DNA of 64,000 nt, from assembly GCF_030160275.1 (NCBI RefSeq), contig NZ_BSOA01000047.1, positions 1 through 64,000 on the forward strand, read 5' to 3'. Position numbers and translations under genes: made by a program. This stretch comes from Dyella flagellata. GTDB lineage: Bacteria > Pseudomonadota > Gammaproteobacteria > Xanthomonadales > Rhodanobacteraceae. Shown here piece by piece: positions 52,541-60,747 of this stretch (positions are counted from its first letter, which is position 1; each line of letters starts with the position of its first letter). Below the pieces are notes generated by a model. It did no database searches. It had not been told where the DNA came from and saw only the letters and a program-made list of their open reading frames with translations.

Positions 52541-52851
52541 GAGCCTCTGATCTATTCCTACGTACCCGTCACCGCACTGTATGCGCGTCTGGCGGAGCGT
52601 AGGCTGGGATGGCAATCCCAGCACCGGGATGCAGTATGAAAAGCTGGGATTATCATCCCAGCCTACGCTCCGCCAGACGCGCATACAGTGCGGCCCCAAC
52701 CTTTTGAATTTTATGACGGGGTGACGTCCAGAAGGCCCGCAGGCCGTGCCCCGCGGCTTGAACAGCCGGCCAGTCTGCCCTGTGCCGCGCGACACACCCT
52801 GCGGGCCTTCTGGACGTCATGCCGGGCACGTAGGAATAGATCAGAGGCTCC
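52540..52851. repeat. Nested palindromic element, full copy C
   Basis: The element is 312 bp. Terminal inverted repeats (52540-52568 and 52823-52851) match in 28 of 29 positions and begin GGAGCCTCTGATC. The first hairpin holds a full REP at its tip. The second perfect 22-bp stem pairs 52722-52743 with 52798-52819 and its loop is almost identical to that of copy B. Orientation is the same as B. The terminal arms and first-hairpin arms differ from B in sequence, but the paired arm carries matching changes. Confidence 0.88.
52599..52666. repeat. REP-like palindrome inside element C (copy R10)
   Basis: A full unit, GTAGGCTGGGATG to CATCCCAGCCTAC, continuous with the first-hairpin arms GCGTCTGGCGGAGC and GCTCCGCCAGACGC, so the stem extends without a break well past the REP. 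Confidence 0.85.
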
Positions 52852-52905
52852 TTCAAGCCGGCGAACCGGTATAGTCGCCGTCGCCTTATCGCCACCAAAT
52901 CCACC

Positions 52906-53997
52906 GTGCTGAAGAAAACGCGCTACTACAGCCCCATCAACGACCTTCGCCGTAGCGTCGCGCGCCGGCTCATGCGCATGGTCTTCGGCAGCCACGGACA
53001 GCCGACATCGGAGCCGCTGCCAGCCAAGGGCATCTATCGCATCCTGGTCTGTCACGTCAGCCACAGCCTCGGCAACACACTGTTGCTGACGCCGTTGCTG
53101 TCGGAGCTGGAGAAGGTCTATCCCGCGGCGGAAATCAACATCCTTACCCGCAGCGCGATCGCCAAAAGCGTCTATGGCCACTTCTTCAACGTGCAACGGA
53201 TTTTCAGGCTGCCCGCGCACGGCGTAGGCCATCCGTTCCAGTTCTTCGGCACTTTGCGGCGCATGCGCAAGCTCCGTTACGACCTGGCTATCGATGCAGA
53301 CCCCTTGTCTTACACCGGCCGCCTGCTCACCTTGCTGTCCAATTCCACCTATACGCTAGGTTTCAGCAGTTCCAAGAAGCACGGCGAGATCACCCACGCG
53401 GTGCCGCTGCCGGATGAACTGCAAAGCAAAGGGCAGCGCCCGGTGTATTTGCTGCGTCACGCCATGGGCGGCAAGGTCGCGGGCGACTATCCCGTGCCCG
53501 ACATCCGCCTCAGCTCCGACGAACGCGCGCAAGGCAAGGAAGCCCTGATGCGTTCGCTGGCCGCCGGCGGCATCACATCGACGGGACGAGGCATCATCGG
53601 CATCTTCGGCAACGCCACCGGCAGCAAGCTGTTGGGCGAAGCCTGGTGGACGCGCTTCATGCAGGTGCTGGAAGCGGCGCAGCCCGGGCATCGCTTCGTG
53701 GAAATCCTGCCGCACTCGGGCGAGTCGATGCTCGGCTCACGCTACCCTGCCTATTTTTCCAGCGACCTGCGTAAGCTGGCCTGCGTGCTGTCCGGCCTGG
53801 ACGTCTATATCAGTGCCGACTGCGGCGTGATGCATCTTGCATGCGCTTCGGACGTGCCCACCATGGGCATCTTCACGGTCACCAACGCCGCCGAATGGGG
53901 ACCGTACGGACCTAATCGGCACGTGATTCAAGCGCAGGGCAAGGAACCCGAAGAAGTGGCGCGCATCATTGCCGCCATGCCGGAATTGAACGCCTAG
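52906..53997 (+). CDS. Glycosyltransferase family 9 (heptosyltransferase-like)
   Basis: The product has 363 residues from a GTG at 52906 without a clear ribosome site. The GT-B fold of family 9 is evident: RILVCHVSHSLGNTLLLTPLL (N-terminal sugar-acceptor half), YDLAIDADPLSYTGRL, GIIGIFGNATGSK, and the nucleotide-sugar half YISADCGVMHLACASDVPTMGIF followed by WGPYGP. Relatives transfer heptose or other sugars in lipopolysaccharide core synthesis. The acceptor is unknown, and no other LPS gene is near. The TAG stop lies in REP half-copy R11. Element C ends 54 bases upstream. Confidence 0.85.
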   Translation: MLKKTRYYSPINDLRRSVARRLMRMVFGSHGQPTSEPLPAKGIYRILVCHVSHSLGNTLLLTPLLSELEKVYPAAEINILTRSAIAKSVYGHFFNVQRIFRLPAHGVGHPFQFFGTLRRMRKLRYDLAIDADPLSYTGRLLTLLSNSTYTLGFSSSKKHGEITHAVPLPDELQSKGQRPVYLLRHAMGGKVAGDYPVPDIRLSSDERAQGKEALMRSLAAGGITSTGRGIIGIFGNATGSKLLGEAWWTRFMQVLEAAQPGHRFVEILPHSGESMLGSRYPAYFSSDLRKLACVLSGLDVYISADCGVMHLACASDVPTMGIFTVTNAAEWGPYGPNRHVIQAQGKEPEEVARIIAAMPELNA

Positions 53998-54021
53998 GCT
54001 GGAATGACCATCCCAGCCTAC
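53994..54021. repeat. REP-like palindrome, half unit (copy R11)
   Basis: A single hairpin, CTAGGCTGGAATG paired with ATCCCAGCCTAC. It overlaps the stop of the glycosyltransferase (TAG 53995-53997) and ends about 35 bases before the fluoride riboswitch. Confidence 0.78.
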
Positions 54022-54055
54022 CCATGACCATCCGCATCGGCTAGCATGCCGAACA

Positions 54056-54161
54056 ATAGGGAGATGGCATGCCTCCCGTTCCCACGGGTTGGGCCTTACC
54101 CGTGGAACGAACCACCGCAAGGTTGATGATGCCTGCACCACCGGTTTCCGGCGGCGCAGGC
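54056..54161 (+). promoter_or_regulatory. Fluoride riboswitch (crcB motif) with downstream hairpin
   Basis: The aptamer begins near 54056. GGGAGATGGCATGCCTCCC (54059-54077) carries the conserved GGxGATGG and its pairing partner. A lengthened stem follows (54078-54109, CGTTCCCACGGGT with ACCCGTGGAACG). The conserved 3' part is AACCACCGCAAGGTTGATGATGCCT (54110-54134, given here in two overlapping parts: AACCACCGC and GGTTGATGATGCCT). A GC-rich hairpin with CCTGC/GCAGG closing pairs (54132-54161) overlaps the aptamer end and is the probable expression platform; it lacks a T-run, so translational control is possible. It precedes crcB. Confidence 0.88.
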
Positions 54162-54204
54162 GTGCCTGTGTTGCCGGACCTCTACCCATGGGAGACGACA
54201 CAGT

Positions 54205-54591
54205 ATGACTTGGAGTGGTTTTCTTGCCGTCGGCATTGGCGGCGCCCTTGGATGCTGGATGCGCTGGATTCTCGGCGTCCTGTTCAATCCCATTTTCCCC
54301 ACTGTACCGCTGGGCACCTTGGCGGCCAATCTCAGTGGGGGCCTAATGATGGGCTGCATGTTAGGCATCATCGAACACTTCCAGGCTCTCCCGCCAGAAG
54401 TGAGGCTGTTCGCGATGACCGGTTTTCTCGGCGGGCTCACCACCTTTTCCACCTTTGCTGCAGAGGCGGACACCTTGCTGCTACGCGGGCAGATGCTATG
54501 GTTCTGCATACATATCGCGGTGCATCTGATCGGCAGCCTGGCCATGACCATCCTGGGCATTTTCCTTACGCGCGCGCTGCTGCGCCATTGA
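54205..54591 (+). CDS. crcB: Fluoride exporter CrcB/Fluc
   Basis: This 128-residue four-helix protein forms a dual-topology dimer that exports fluoride. GGALGCWMRW, PLGTLAANLSGGLMMG and the signature TGFLGGLTTFSTFAAEA (the Gly-Gly-x-Thr-Thr-Phe-Ser region that lines the pore) are intact. GGGAG lies 10 bases before the ATG. It is the first gene after the fluoride riboswitch, which explains its control: transcripts are productive when cytosolic fluoride rises. Confidence 0.96.
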   Translation: MTWSGFLAVGIGGALGCWMRWILGVLFNPIFPTVPLGTLAANLSGGLMMGCMLGIIEHFQALPPEVRLFAMTGFLGGLTTFSTFAAEADTLLLRGQMLWFCIHIAVHLIGSLAMTILGIFLTRALLRH

Positions 54592-54609
54592 TACGGAGCA
54601 GGCAACGTC

Positions 54610-54972
54610 ATGAGCATCGATGTCTCATTTCGTAACTCCCCGGCCAACGGCATCTTCCTGCGCTTTTACACCCACGTGCATGCCAGGCACGATGGGTTAC
54701 TGATCTCCGAATGGCTGCTTGAACTGGCCAAGCGCCACCAACTGGGCGGCGGCTCGGTGTTCCGCGCCACGGCCGGATTCGGCCGGCACGGCGTGCTGCA
54801 CCACGAGGCCTTTTTTGAACTTGCCGACGACCTGCCGCTCAAAGTGGAATTCCTGCTCGGCGAAGCGAATGCCCAGACCTTGCTGCGCCTGGTGCGGGAA
54901 GCCGGTGTTGATCTGGTGTGCGCGTGGTCACCGGTACACTTTGGAAATCTAGGCAAGGACGATGAGTTATGA
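54610..54972 (+). CDS. DUF190 protein, PII-like fold
   Basis: The product has 120 residues. It matches DUF190 (FLRFYTHVHARHDG, LLELAKRHQLGGGSVFRATAGFG, LPLKVEFLLGEANAQTLL), a PII-like ferredoxin fold that is often encoded next to crcB. Its role in fluoride resistance is not established. It starts 18 bases after crcB and overlaps the next gene by ATGA, so it lies within the riboswitch-controlled operon. Confidence 0.9.
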   Translation: MSIDVSFRNSPANGIFLRFYTHVHARHDGLLISEWLLELAKRHQLGGGSVFRATAGFGRHGVLHHEAFFELADDLPLKVEFLLGEANAQTLLRLVREAGVDLVCAWSPVHFGNLGKDDEL

Positions 54973-56087
54973 GTCAGGATTCTCTGCGCCAGCGCGCAAC
55001 CGAACTGCTGGAACTGGCCGGCGTACACATCAATGGCGCGGCGCCCACGGATATCCGCGTTCATGACGAACTGCTCTACGCACGCGTGTTCGCGCACGGC
55101 TCGTTGGGCCTCGGTGAGGCCTATATGGATGGCTGGTGGGATGCTGAGGATCTTCCCGGCATGTTCACGCGAATACTGCGCAGCCATCTGGACGAACATC
55201 TCAAGACGCTCGACACGCTGGTCACACACCTGAAGGCGCGTTTCGTCAATCTGCAACGAGGCCAGCACGCGTTCGAAATCGGCAAGCTGCATTACGACCG
55301 CGGCAACGACCTGTTCAAGGCCATGCTCGGCAAGCGCATGGTGTATTCATGCGGTTACTGGGCCCATGCCACCAACCTAGACGAAGCGCAAGAAGCCAAG
55401 CTCGACCTGGTTTGCCGCAAATTGCAGCTCAAGCCCGGCATGCGCGTACTCGACATCGGCTGCGGCTGGGGCGAGGCCCTGAAGTTTGCCGCCGAACACT
55501 ACGGCGTGGAAGGTGTGGGCATCACCGTGTCCAATGAGCAAGCCGAGCTGGCGCGCGAGCTCTGCCAGGGCCTGGCCGTAGACATCCGCCTGCAGGATTA
55601 CCGCGAACTCAACGAACCGTTCGATGCGATCATGTCGATCGGCATGTTCGAGCATGTAGGCGGCAAGAACTACCGCGAATTCTTCGAGGTCGCGCGCCGC
55701 TGCCTGAAGGACGACGGTCTGTTCCTGCTGCACAACATCGGCACCAACCAGGCGCCGGGGCGGCCCGATCCGTGGATCGAGAAATACATTTTCCCCAATT
55801 CCATGATCCCCGCCGCCAGCCAGGTGGCGGCGGCGCTGGAAGGCTTGTTCGTGGTGGAGGACTGGCACAATTTCGGCACCGATTACGATCTTACGCTTAG
55901 CGCTTGGCGCCAGAATTTCGACGCCGCTTGGCCCGCGCTTTCCAGCAAGTACGACGAACGCTTTCGCCGTATGTGGCATTTCTATCTGGCGGTCTCCACC
56001 GCCGTTTTCCGCAGCCGGCGCGACCAGCTCTGGCAACTCACCTTAAGTCCGCGCGGCGTAGCCGGCGGTTATCGCGCTCCGCGCTGA
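54969..56087 (+). CDS. cfa: Cyclopropane-fatty-acyl-phospholipid synthase
   Basis: This 372-residue enzyme adds a methylene bridge to unsaturated acyl chains of membrane phospholipids, using S-adenosylmethionine. HYDRGNDLFKAMLGKRMVYSCGYW, VLDIGCGWGEALKFAAEHYG (cofactor loop), GITVSNEQAELARELC, SIGMFEHVG and KYIFPNSMIPAASQV are all typical. Length agrees with E. coli Cfa. Its start overlaps the DUF190 stop (ATGA), placing membrane-lipid modification under the fluoride riboswitch unless an internal promoter exists. Confidence 0.95.
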   Translation: MSQDSLRQRATELLELAGVHINGAAPTDIRVHDELLYARVFAHGSLGLGEAYMDGWWDAEDLPGMFTRILRSHLDEHLKTLDTLVTHLKARFVNLQRGQHAFEIGKLHYDRGNDLFKAMLGKRMVYSCGYWAHATNLDEAQEAKLDLVCRKLQLKPGMRVLDIGCGWGEALKFAAEHYGVEGVGITVSNEQAELARELCQGLAVDIRLQDYRELNEPFDAIMSIGMFEHVGGKNYREFFEVARRCLKDDGLFLLHNIGTNQAPGRPDPWIEKYIFPNSMIPAASQVAAALEGLFVVEDWHNFGTDYDLTLSAWRQNFDAAWPALSSKYDERFRRMWHFYLAVSTAVFRSRRDQLWQLTLSPRGVAGGYRAPR

Positions 56088-56095
56088 GTCTGCCC

Positions 56096-56968
56096 ATGAG
56101 CCTCTATCGACGCTTGCTCGTTCTGATTTCGCTGCTGTTCCTGCTGTGCGGCAACGCACTTGCCCATCCGGCTCTGTGGCAGGTCAAGAACGGCAACAGC
56201 ACGATCTATCTGTTCGGCACCGTGCATCTGCTGCCGAACGACACGGATTGGCGTTTTCCCGCCTTGAACGAGGCTCTGTCCAAAAGCCAAGTCTTGTATA
56301 TCGAGCTGACCGACGACGACCAGGCCGGCATGGCCTCCCTGGTGCTTCACTACGGCGTGGACACGGATCATCCGTTGTCCACACTGCTCAACGAAAGCGA
56401 CAACGCCGCCCTGGCCAAAGCCGCGCAACTGGCCGGGCTGCCGGGCGGCACCACCGCATTGCAGCCGATGAAACCGTGGCTCGCCGCCTTGACGCTTGCG
56501 GTCGCGCCCTTGATGAAAGCAGGCCTGGATCCCGCTGCCGGCGTCGACAAGCAATTGCGGGAGCAGATGACACATGCGGGCAAACCGGTGCGTGGCCTGG
56601 AAACCGCCGAGCAGCAGATCCGTTTTCTCGCCGATCTGCCGAACTCACTGCAGCTTGCGTTTCTGCGCGACACCTTGCGCGATGTTGATAAAGACAAGGA
56701 GGAACTGCTGTCGCTGGTCGATGCCTGGAAGCTTGGCGACGTCGCCGCCATCGCCAAGCTGGAGAACGATGAGCTCAAAACGCAGGAACCGGCGTTGTAC
56801 CAGAAACTGCTGGTGCAACGGAACCAGGCTTGGGCGGCCAGGATCAAGGACCTGCTGAGGCAGCCCGGCGCCACGGTGTTTGTCGCGGTGGGCGCAGCGC
56901 ACCTGGCCGGGCCAGACAGCGTGCAGGCGCAGTTGGCGAAGATCGGGATTACGACACAGCAGGATTGA
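56096..56968 (+). CDS. TraB/GumN-family secreted protein
   Basis: The product has 290 residues with a signal peptide (1-23, GNALA) from the ATG at 56096. The TraB/GumN motifs are at both ends: STIYLFGTVHLLPNDTDWRF (about 36-55) and FVAVGAAHLAGPDSV near the C-terminus; the two GxxH motifs are thought to form a metalloprotease-like site. It starts 8 bases after cfa and may be the last gene of the fluoride operon. GumN lies in the xanthan region of Xanthomonas, but this gene is not in such a cluster. Confidence 0.85.
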   Translation: MSLYRRLLVLISLLFLLCGNALAHPALWQVKNGNSTIYLFGTVHLLPNDTDWRFPALNEALSKSQVLYIELTDDDQAGMASLVLHYGVDTDHPLSTLLNESDNAALAKAAQLAGLPGGTTALQPMKPWLAALTLAVAPLMKAGLDPAAGVDKQLREQMTHAGKPVRGLETAEQQIRFLADLPNSLQLAFLRDTLRDVDKDKEELLSLVDAWKLGDVAAIAKLENDELKTQEPALYQKLLVQRNQAWAARIKDLLRQPGATVFVAVGAAHLAGPDSVQAQLAKIGITTQQD

Positions 56969-57003
56969 CGATACAGGCTGGGACGCAAGCCTCAACCGGC
57001 GCT

Positions 57004-57465
57004 TCAGAACGAAGCGGTAATCGCCTTGGGTGAAAACGGGAAGCGCGGCATATGGATCGTATACGAATCCATCCGGCCCAGGTCCTGGTACGACGCCGTC
57101 AGCATGGCACCGTTGAAGCCCACGTCGATGCGGTACACATGACCGGCCTCGACCTGGTCGATGACGACCTGCTGGCGATTGAGCAGATGGGAATTGGACA
57201 ACGTGAGCTTGATCATCTGCTTGCCCGGCAACACGCGCACCCATGGTGTCTTGCCGCCGTTGAACTTCTCCCAGGTGGCGACCTGGTTCACGCCGGTGAT
57301 GCCGCAGGTGTACTGGGACGGTTCCCCGCACACGACCAAAGCGGTATCCGCCGCCGGATGATTCTTGTCCGCGTAGCCGAGCAACGGCCGCCGGCCGGCG
57401 AAATGCGAGCAGCCTGCGGCAAGCGTGCAGGCCATGAGCACGGCGGCGGTGCGTAGATAGTGCAT
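57004..57465 (-). CDS. Predicted lipoprotein of unknown function
   Basis: The product has 153 residues with signal peptide and lipobox LAAGC (Cys19); GGTGAG lies 4 bases before the ATG. The mature part contains two Cys (CGEPSQYTCGITGVN) that may form a disulfide, and a beta-rich region (VRVLPGKQMIKLTLSN, VIDQVEAGHVYRIDVGF). No family is recognised with confidence. It converges on the TraB/GumN gene and is divergent from parC. Confidence 0.65.
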   Translation of the reverse strand: MHYLRTAAVLMACTLAAGCSHFAGRRPLLGYADKNHPAADTALVVCGEPSQYTCGITGVNQVATWEKFNGGKTPWVRVLPGKQMIKLTLSNSHLLNRQQVVIDQVEAGHVYRIDVGFNGAMLTASYQDLGRMDSYTIHMPRFPFSPKAITASF

Positions 57466-57499
57466 GACTCACCCGGAACGAATGGATCGGGGCATTATA

Positions 57500-57600
57500 G
57501 GGATGATCTGATCCATTGCACGCACCCGGCAGGCGGGCTGGGATGCCAATCCCCGCTTCCATGCCGCATCCCGCTGCTGGAATTGCCATATCAGCCTGGG
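57500..57600. repeat. Degenerate mixed palindrome (left terminal repeat plus REP)
   Basis: GGGATGATCTGATCCATTG followed by GCACGCACCCGGC (57499-57530) resembles the left end of elements A-C with several changes. It runs directly into a decayed REP unit (57531-57600: GGCTGGGATG ... ATCAGCCTGG). No matching right end is found. It sits between the lipoprotein and parC, in a promoter region. I read it as an old remnant. Confidence 0.55.
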
Positions 57601-57693
57601 CGCCGGAGATTCTAGCCCTGGCGCCCCGCCATCTGGCACCATCTTGGGGTTCTGGCACCACCTTCGGCGCCGCCCCCTGGCAGTCCTATCCCC

Positions 57694-59934
57694 ATGACCC
57701 TGCAAGCCAATTACGAACAGATCCCGCTCAAGGAATACGCCGAGCGGGCCTATCTCGATTACTCCATGTACGTGGTGCTGGACCGCGCCTTGCCCTTCGT
57801 GGGCGACGGCCTCAAGCCGGTGCAGCGCCGCATCATCTACGCGATGAGCGAATTGGGCCTGGCGGCCAGCGCCAAGCCGAAGAAATCCGCGCGCACTGTC
57901 GGTGACGTGATCGGTAAGTTCCACCCGCACGGCGACAGCGCCTGCTACGAAGCGATGGTGCTGATGGCCCAGCCGTTCTCGTACCGCTATCCGCTGATCG
58001 ACGGCCAGGGCAACTTCGGCTCGCCAGACGATCCGAAGAGCTTCGCGGCCATGCGCTACACCGAGTCCAAGCTCAATCCGTTGGCCGAAGTGCTGCTGGC
58101 GGAACTGGGCCAGGGCACGGTCAATTGGGTGCCGAACTTCGACGGCACGCTGGAAGAGCCGAGCTGGCTGCCTGCGCGCCTGCCGCACGTGCTGCTGAAT
58201 GGCTCGATGGGCATCGCCGTGGGCATGGCCACGGATATTCCGCCGCATAACCTGCGTGAGATCACCAGCGCCTGCATTCGCCTGCTGGATGATCCGGACG
58301 CCAGCGTCGCCGACTTGTGCGAACACGTGCGCGGGCCGGACTACCCGACCCCGGCGGAAATCATCACGCCGCGCAACGAACTGATCGCGATGTACCAGAC
58401 CGGCGTCGGATCGATTCGCGCACGCGCCGTGTACACGCAGGAAGACGGCAACATCGTGATCACCGCGCTGCCGCACCAGGTCAGCCCGTCGAAGATCCTT
58501 GAGCAGATCGCCGCGCAGATGCGCGCGAAGAAGCTGCCGATGATCGAGGACCTGCGCGACGAGTCCGATCACGAAAACCCGATCCGCCTGGTGGTCGTAC
58601 CACGCTCCAACCGTGTGGACGTGAACGAGGTGATGCAGCACCTGTTCGCCACCACCGATCTGGAAAAGAGCTTCCGCGTCAATCTCAACATGATCGGCCT
58701 GGACGAACGGCCGCAGGTAAAGGACCTCAAGCGCATCCTTTCCGAATGGCTGAGCTTCCGTGTCGACACGGTCACTCGCCGCCTCAACCACCGACTGGCG
58801 AAGGTCGAGCGCCGCCTGCACTTGCTGGAAGGCTTGCGCATCGCCTATCTCAACCTCGACGAAGTGATCCGCATCGTCCGCACCGAGGAAGAGCCCAAGC
58901 CGGTGCTCATGGCGCGCTTCCGCCTGAGCGAGGAACAGACCGACTACATTCTCGAAACCCGGCTGCGTCAGCTGGCGCGCCTGGAAGAAATGAAGATCAA
59001 CGCCGAGCGCGATCAGCTTGAGGAAGAGCGCGCGAAAATCAACGTGCTGCTGAAATCGCCGGCCAAGCTCAAAGGCTTGATCAAGGAAGAACTGCGTGCC
59101 GACGCAGCGAAGTACGGCGACGATCGCCGATCGCCGCTGGTCGAACGCGAGGCGGCACAAGCGCTGGACGAAAGCGCACTGGTCGCCAGCGAGCCGGTCA
59201 CCGTGGTACTGAGCCAGAAGGGCTGGATTCGCGCGGCCAAGGGCCATGACGTGGATGGCGAAGGCTTGTCCTATCGCGAAGGCGACAACCTGCTCGCCAC
59301 CGTAAAAACGCGCACCACGCAGCAGATCGCGGTGATCGACTCCACCGGACGCAGCTACTCCACGCCGGCGCATACCCTGCCATCCGCACGCGGCAATGGC
59401 GAGCCGCTTACCGGTCGCTTCACGCCACCGGCAGGTGCGCGTTTCGACGCCATCACCGCCGGCGACAACGAGACTCGCCTCGTGCTGGCCACCGACTTCG
59501 GCTATGGCTTCGTTACCCGCTTCGAAGCGCTCACCGGGCGCAACAAGGCGGGCAAGCAGATCATCACGCTGGGTGACGGGGCGCGTGTGCTGGCGCCACA
59601 GGTAAGCGCCGATCCGGCCCGTGACCGCATCGTCGTCGCCACCACGGACGGCCACTTGCTGATGTTCTCAGTCGCCGAACTGCCGGAGCTCGACAAGGGC
59701 AAGGGTAACAAGCTGATCGAGATCCCGAAGGCCAAACTCGGCAACGGCGAGGAACGCGTCGCCGGCATTGCCGTGGTCGCCGAAGGCAAGGGCGAAGTCA
59801 CACTGTTCGCCGGCCAGCGCAAGCTCACACTGCGTTGGGCTGACCTAGTCGAGTATGGCGGCAATCGCGCCACCCGTGGCGGCGTACTGCCGCGTGGCCT
59901 GCGTCGGGTGGAGCGGATCGAAACCAGCGGTTAG
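57694..59934 (+). CDS. parC: DNA topoisomerase IV subunit A
   Basis: This 746-residue subunit cuts and rejoins DNA during chromosome decatenation. The catalytic Tyr122 is in [10 protein letters not shown]. The quinolone region [12 protein letters not shown] keeps the sensitive-type residues Ser82 and Glu86 (E. coli Ser80 and Glu84). The C-terminal part (about 490-740) is a GyrA-type pinwheel without a GyrA box. Length is normal and shorter than GyrA. parE is not adjacent. Confidence 0.97.
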   Translation: MTLQANYEQIPLKEYAERAYLDYSMYVVLDRALPFVGDGLKPVQRRIIYAMSELGLAASAKPKKSARTVGDVIGKFHPHGDSACYEAMVLMAQPFSYRYPLIDGQGNFGSPDDPKSFAAMRYTESKLNPLAEVLLAELGQGTVNWVPNFDGTLEEPSWLPARLPHVLLNGSMGIAVGMATDIPPHNLREITSACIRLLDDPDASVADLCEHVRGPDYPTPAEIITPRNELIAMYQTGVGSIRARAVYTQEDGNIVITALPHQVSPSKILEQIAAQMRAKKLPMIEDLRDESDHENPIRLVVVPRSNRVDVNEVMQHLFATTDLEKSFRVNLNMIGLDERPQVKDLKRILSEWLSFRVDTVTRRLNHRLAKVERRLHLLEGLRIAYLNLDEVIRIVRTEEEPKPVLMARFRLSEEQTDYILETRLRQLARLEEMKINAERDQLEEERAKINVLLKSPAKLKGLIKEELRADAAKYGDDRRSPLVEREAAQALDESALVASEPVTVVLSQKGWIRAAKGHDVDGEGLSYREGDNLLATVKTRTTQQIAVIDSTGRSYSTPAHTLPSARGNGEPLTGRFTPPAGARFDAITAGDNETRLVLATDFGYGFVTRFEALTGRNKAGKQIITLGDGARVLAPQVSADPARDRIVVATTDGHLLMFSVAELPELDKGKGNKLIEIPKAKLGNGEERVAGIAVVAEGKGEVTLFAGQRKLTLRWADLVEYGGNRATRGGVLPRGLRRVERIETSG

Positions 59935-60090
59935 TGGGGTGAAGAGTGGGATAACGATCCTAAGCCTTCACTGCGCCGTGAAGATTTCACGCCTGAATGG
60001 AACTTGATCCGCCCGCACGTCATCCAACGGGCATGTGCACGGCAAGGTATTGCCGTGCGTTAAATGCGTGAAGAATCTTGGAGCCCCCTC

Positions 60091-60570
60091 ATGAAACGCC
60101 GTGCCATCACCGCCCTGGCCGCAACTTTGCTGGCTAGCTTTGCCTGGGCGCAAACAGGCAATGCGCCGCTGAATCTGAAGCTACCTCCCGGCTACCAGGG
60201 CTATCCGGCTTCCGGCTCCAGCAGCACGCCACCGGCTTCATCCAGCAGTTCCTCGACGAACAAGGGGGTGGTGACCGTAAACGGCCATTCCGCGTCCATC
60301 AGCCCGGCGCCAGGCGTCTACTACGGCGACACCAGTGGCGCGCGCGGCAACCAAGATGCCGCCGTACCCGTTTGCGACGATTCCGCCTACAACAAGGCAC
60401 AGGTGCACGGTTCGGTCGGCATGGGCGTGGTCAGCGGCAGCCATATCGGTACCGGCAACTATCAGTCCGGCACCGTCAGCGTGATGCAGAACACCGGCAG
60501 TTGCGAGCATCCGACCGGCTCGGTGGGCGTTTCCATCGGGGTTAGCCGGCTAGGGTTTAACGGGCACTGA
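60091..60570 (+). CDS. Secreted Ser/Gly-rich protein of unknown function
   Basis: The product has 159 residues from the ATG at 60091 with GGAG 8 bases upstream. Residues 1-20 form a signal peptide (SFAWAQ). A Pro/Ser-rich stretch (about 35-58) precedes a Gly/Ser/Val-rich part with two Cys (VPVCDD, GSCEHP) that may bridge. Alternating patterns such as GSVGMGVVSGSHIGTGNY suggest beta structure. No domain is recognised. The 177 bases after it carry no clear gene. Confidence 0.68.
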   Translation: MKRRAITALAATLLASFAWAQTGNAPLNLKLPPGYQGYPASGSSSTPPASSSSSSTNKGVVTVNGHSASISPAPGVYYGDTSGARGNQDAAVPVCDDSAYNKAQVHGSVGMGVVSGSHIGTGNYQSGTVSVMQNTGSCEHPTGSVGVSIGVSRLGFNGH

Positions 60571-60747
60571 ACCTGGCCCAAAGTCCGGCATGCGCTCAAG
60601 CAGCGCGGCTAAGGACATCTGGAATGCACCAGGAGGGGCATCCTTGACGGCGTCGATCGGCCTGTGAACGTCGGCGAAAGCAACTAGAAAGCCGCTCCCC
60701 ACAGACTGTGGACACATTTTGCTATTGCGTCCGCAGTCGAGACCCCA

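Noticed and set aside
51700-52851. Repeats B and C as a CRISPR array or an insertion sequence
   Set aside because: There are only two long copies with a gene between them, no short regular repeats with unique spacers, and no transposase frame inside.
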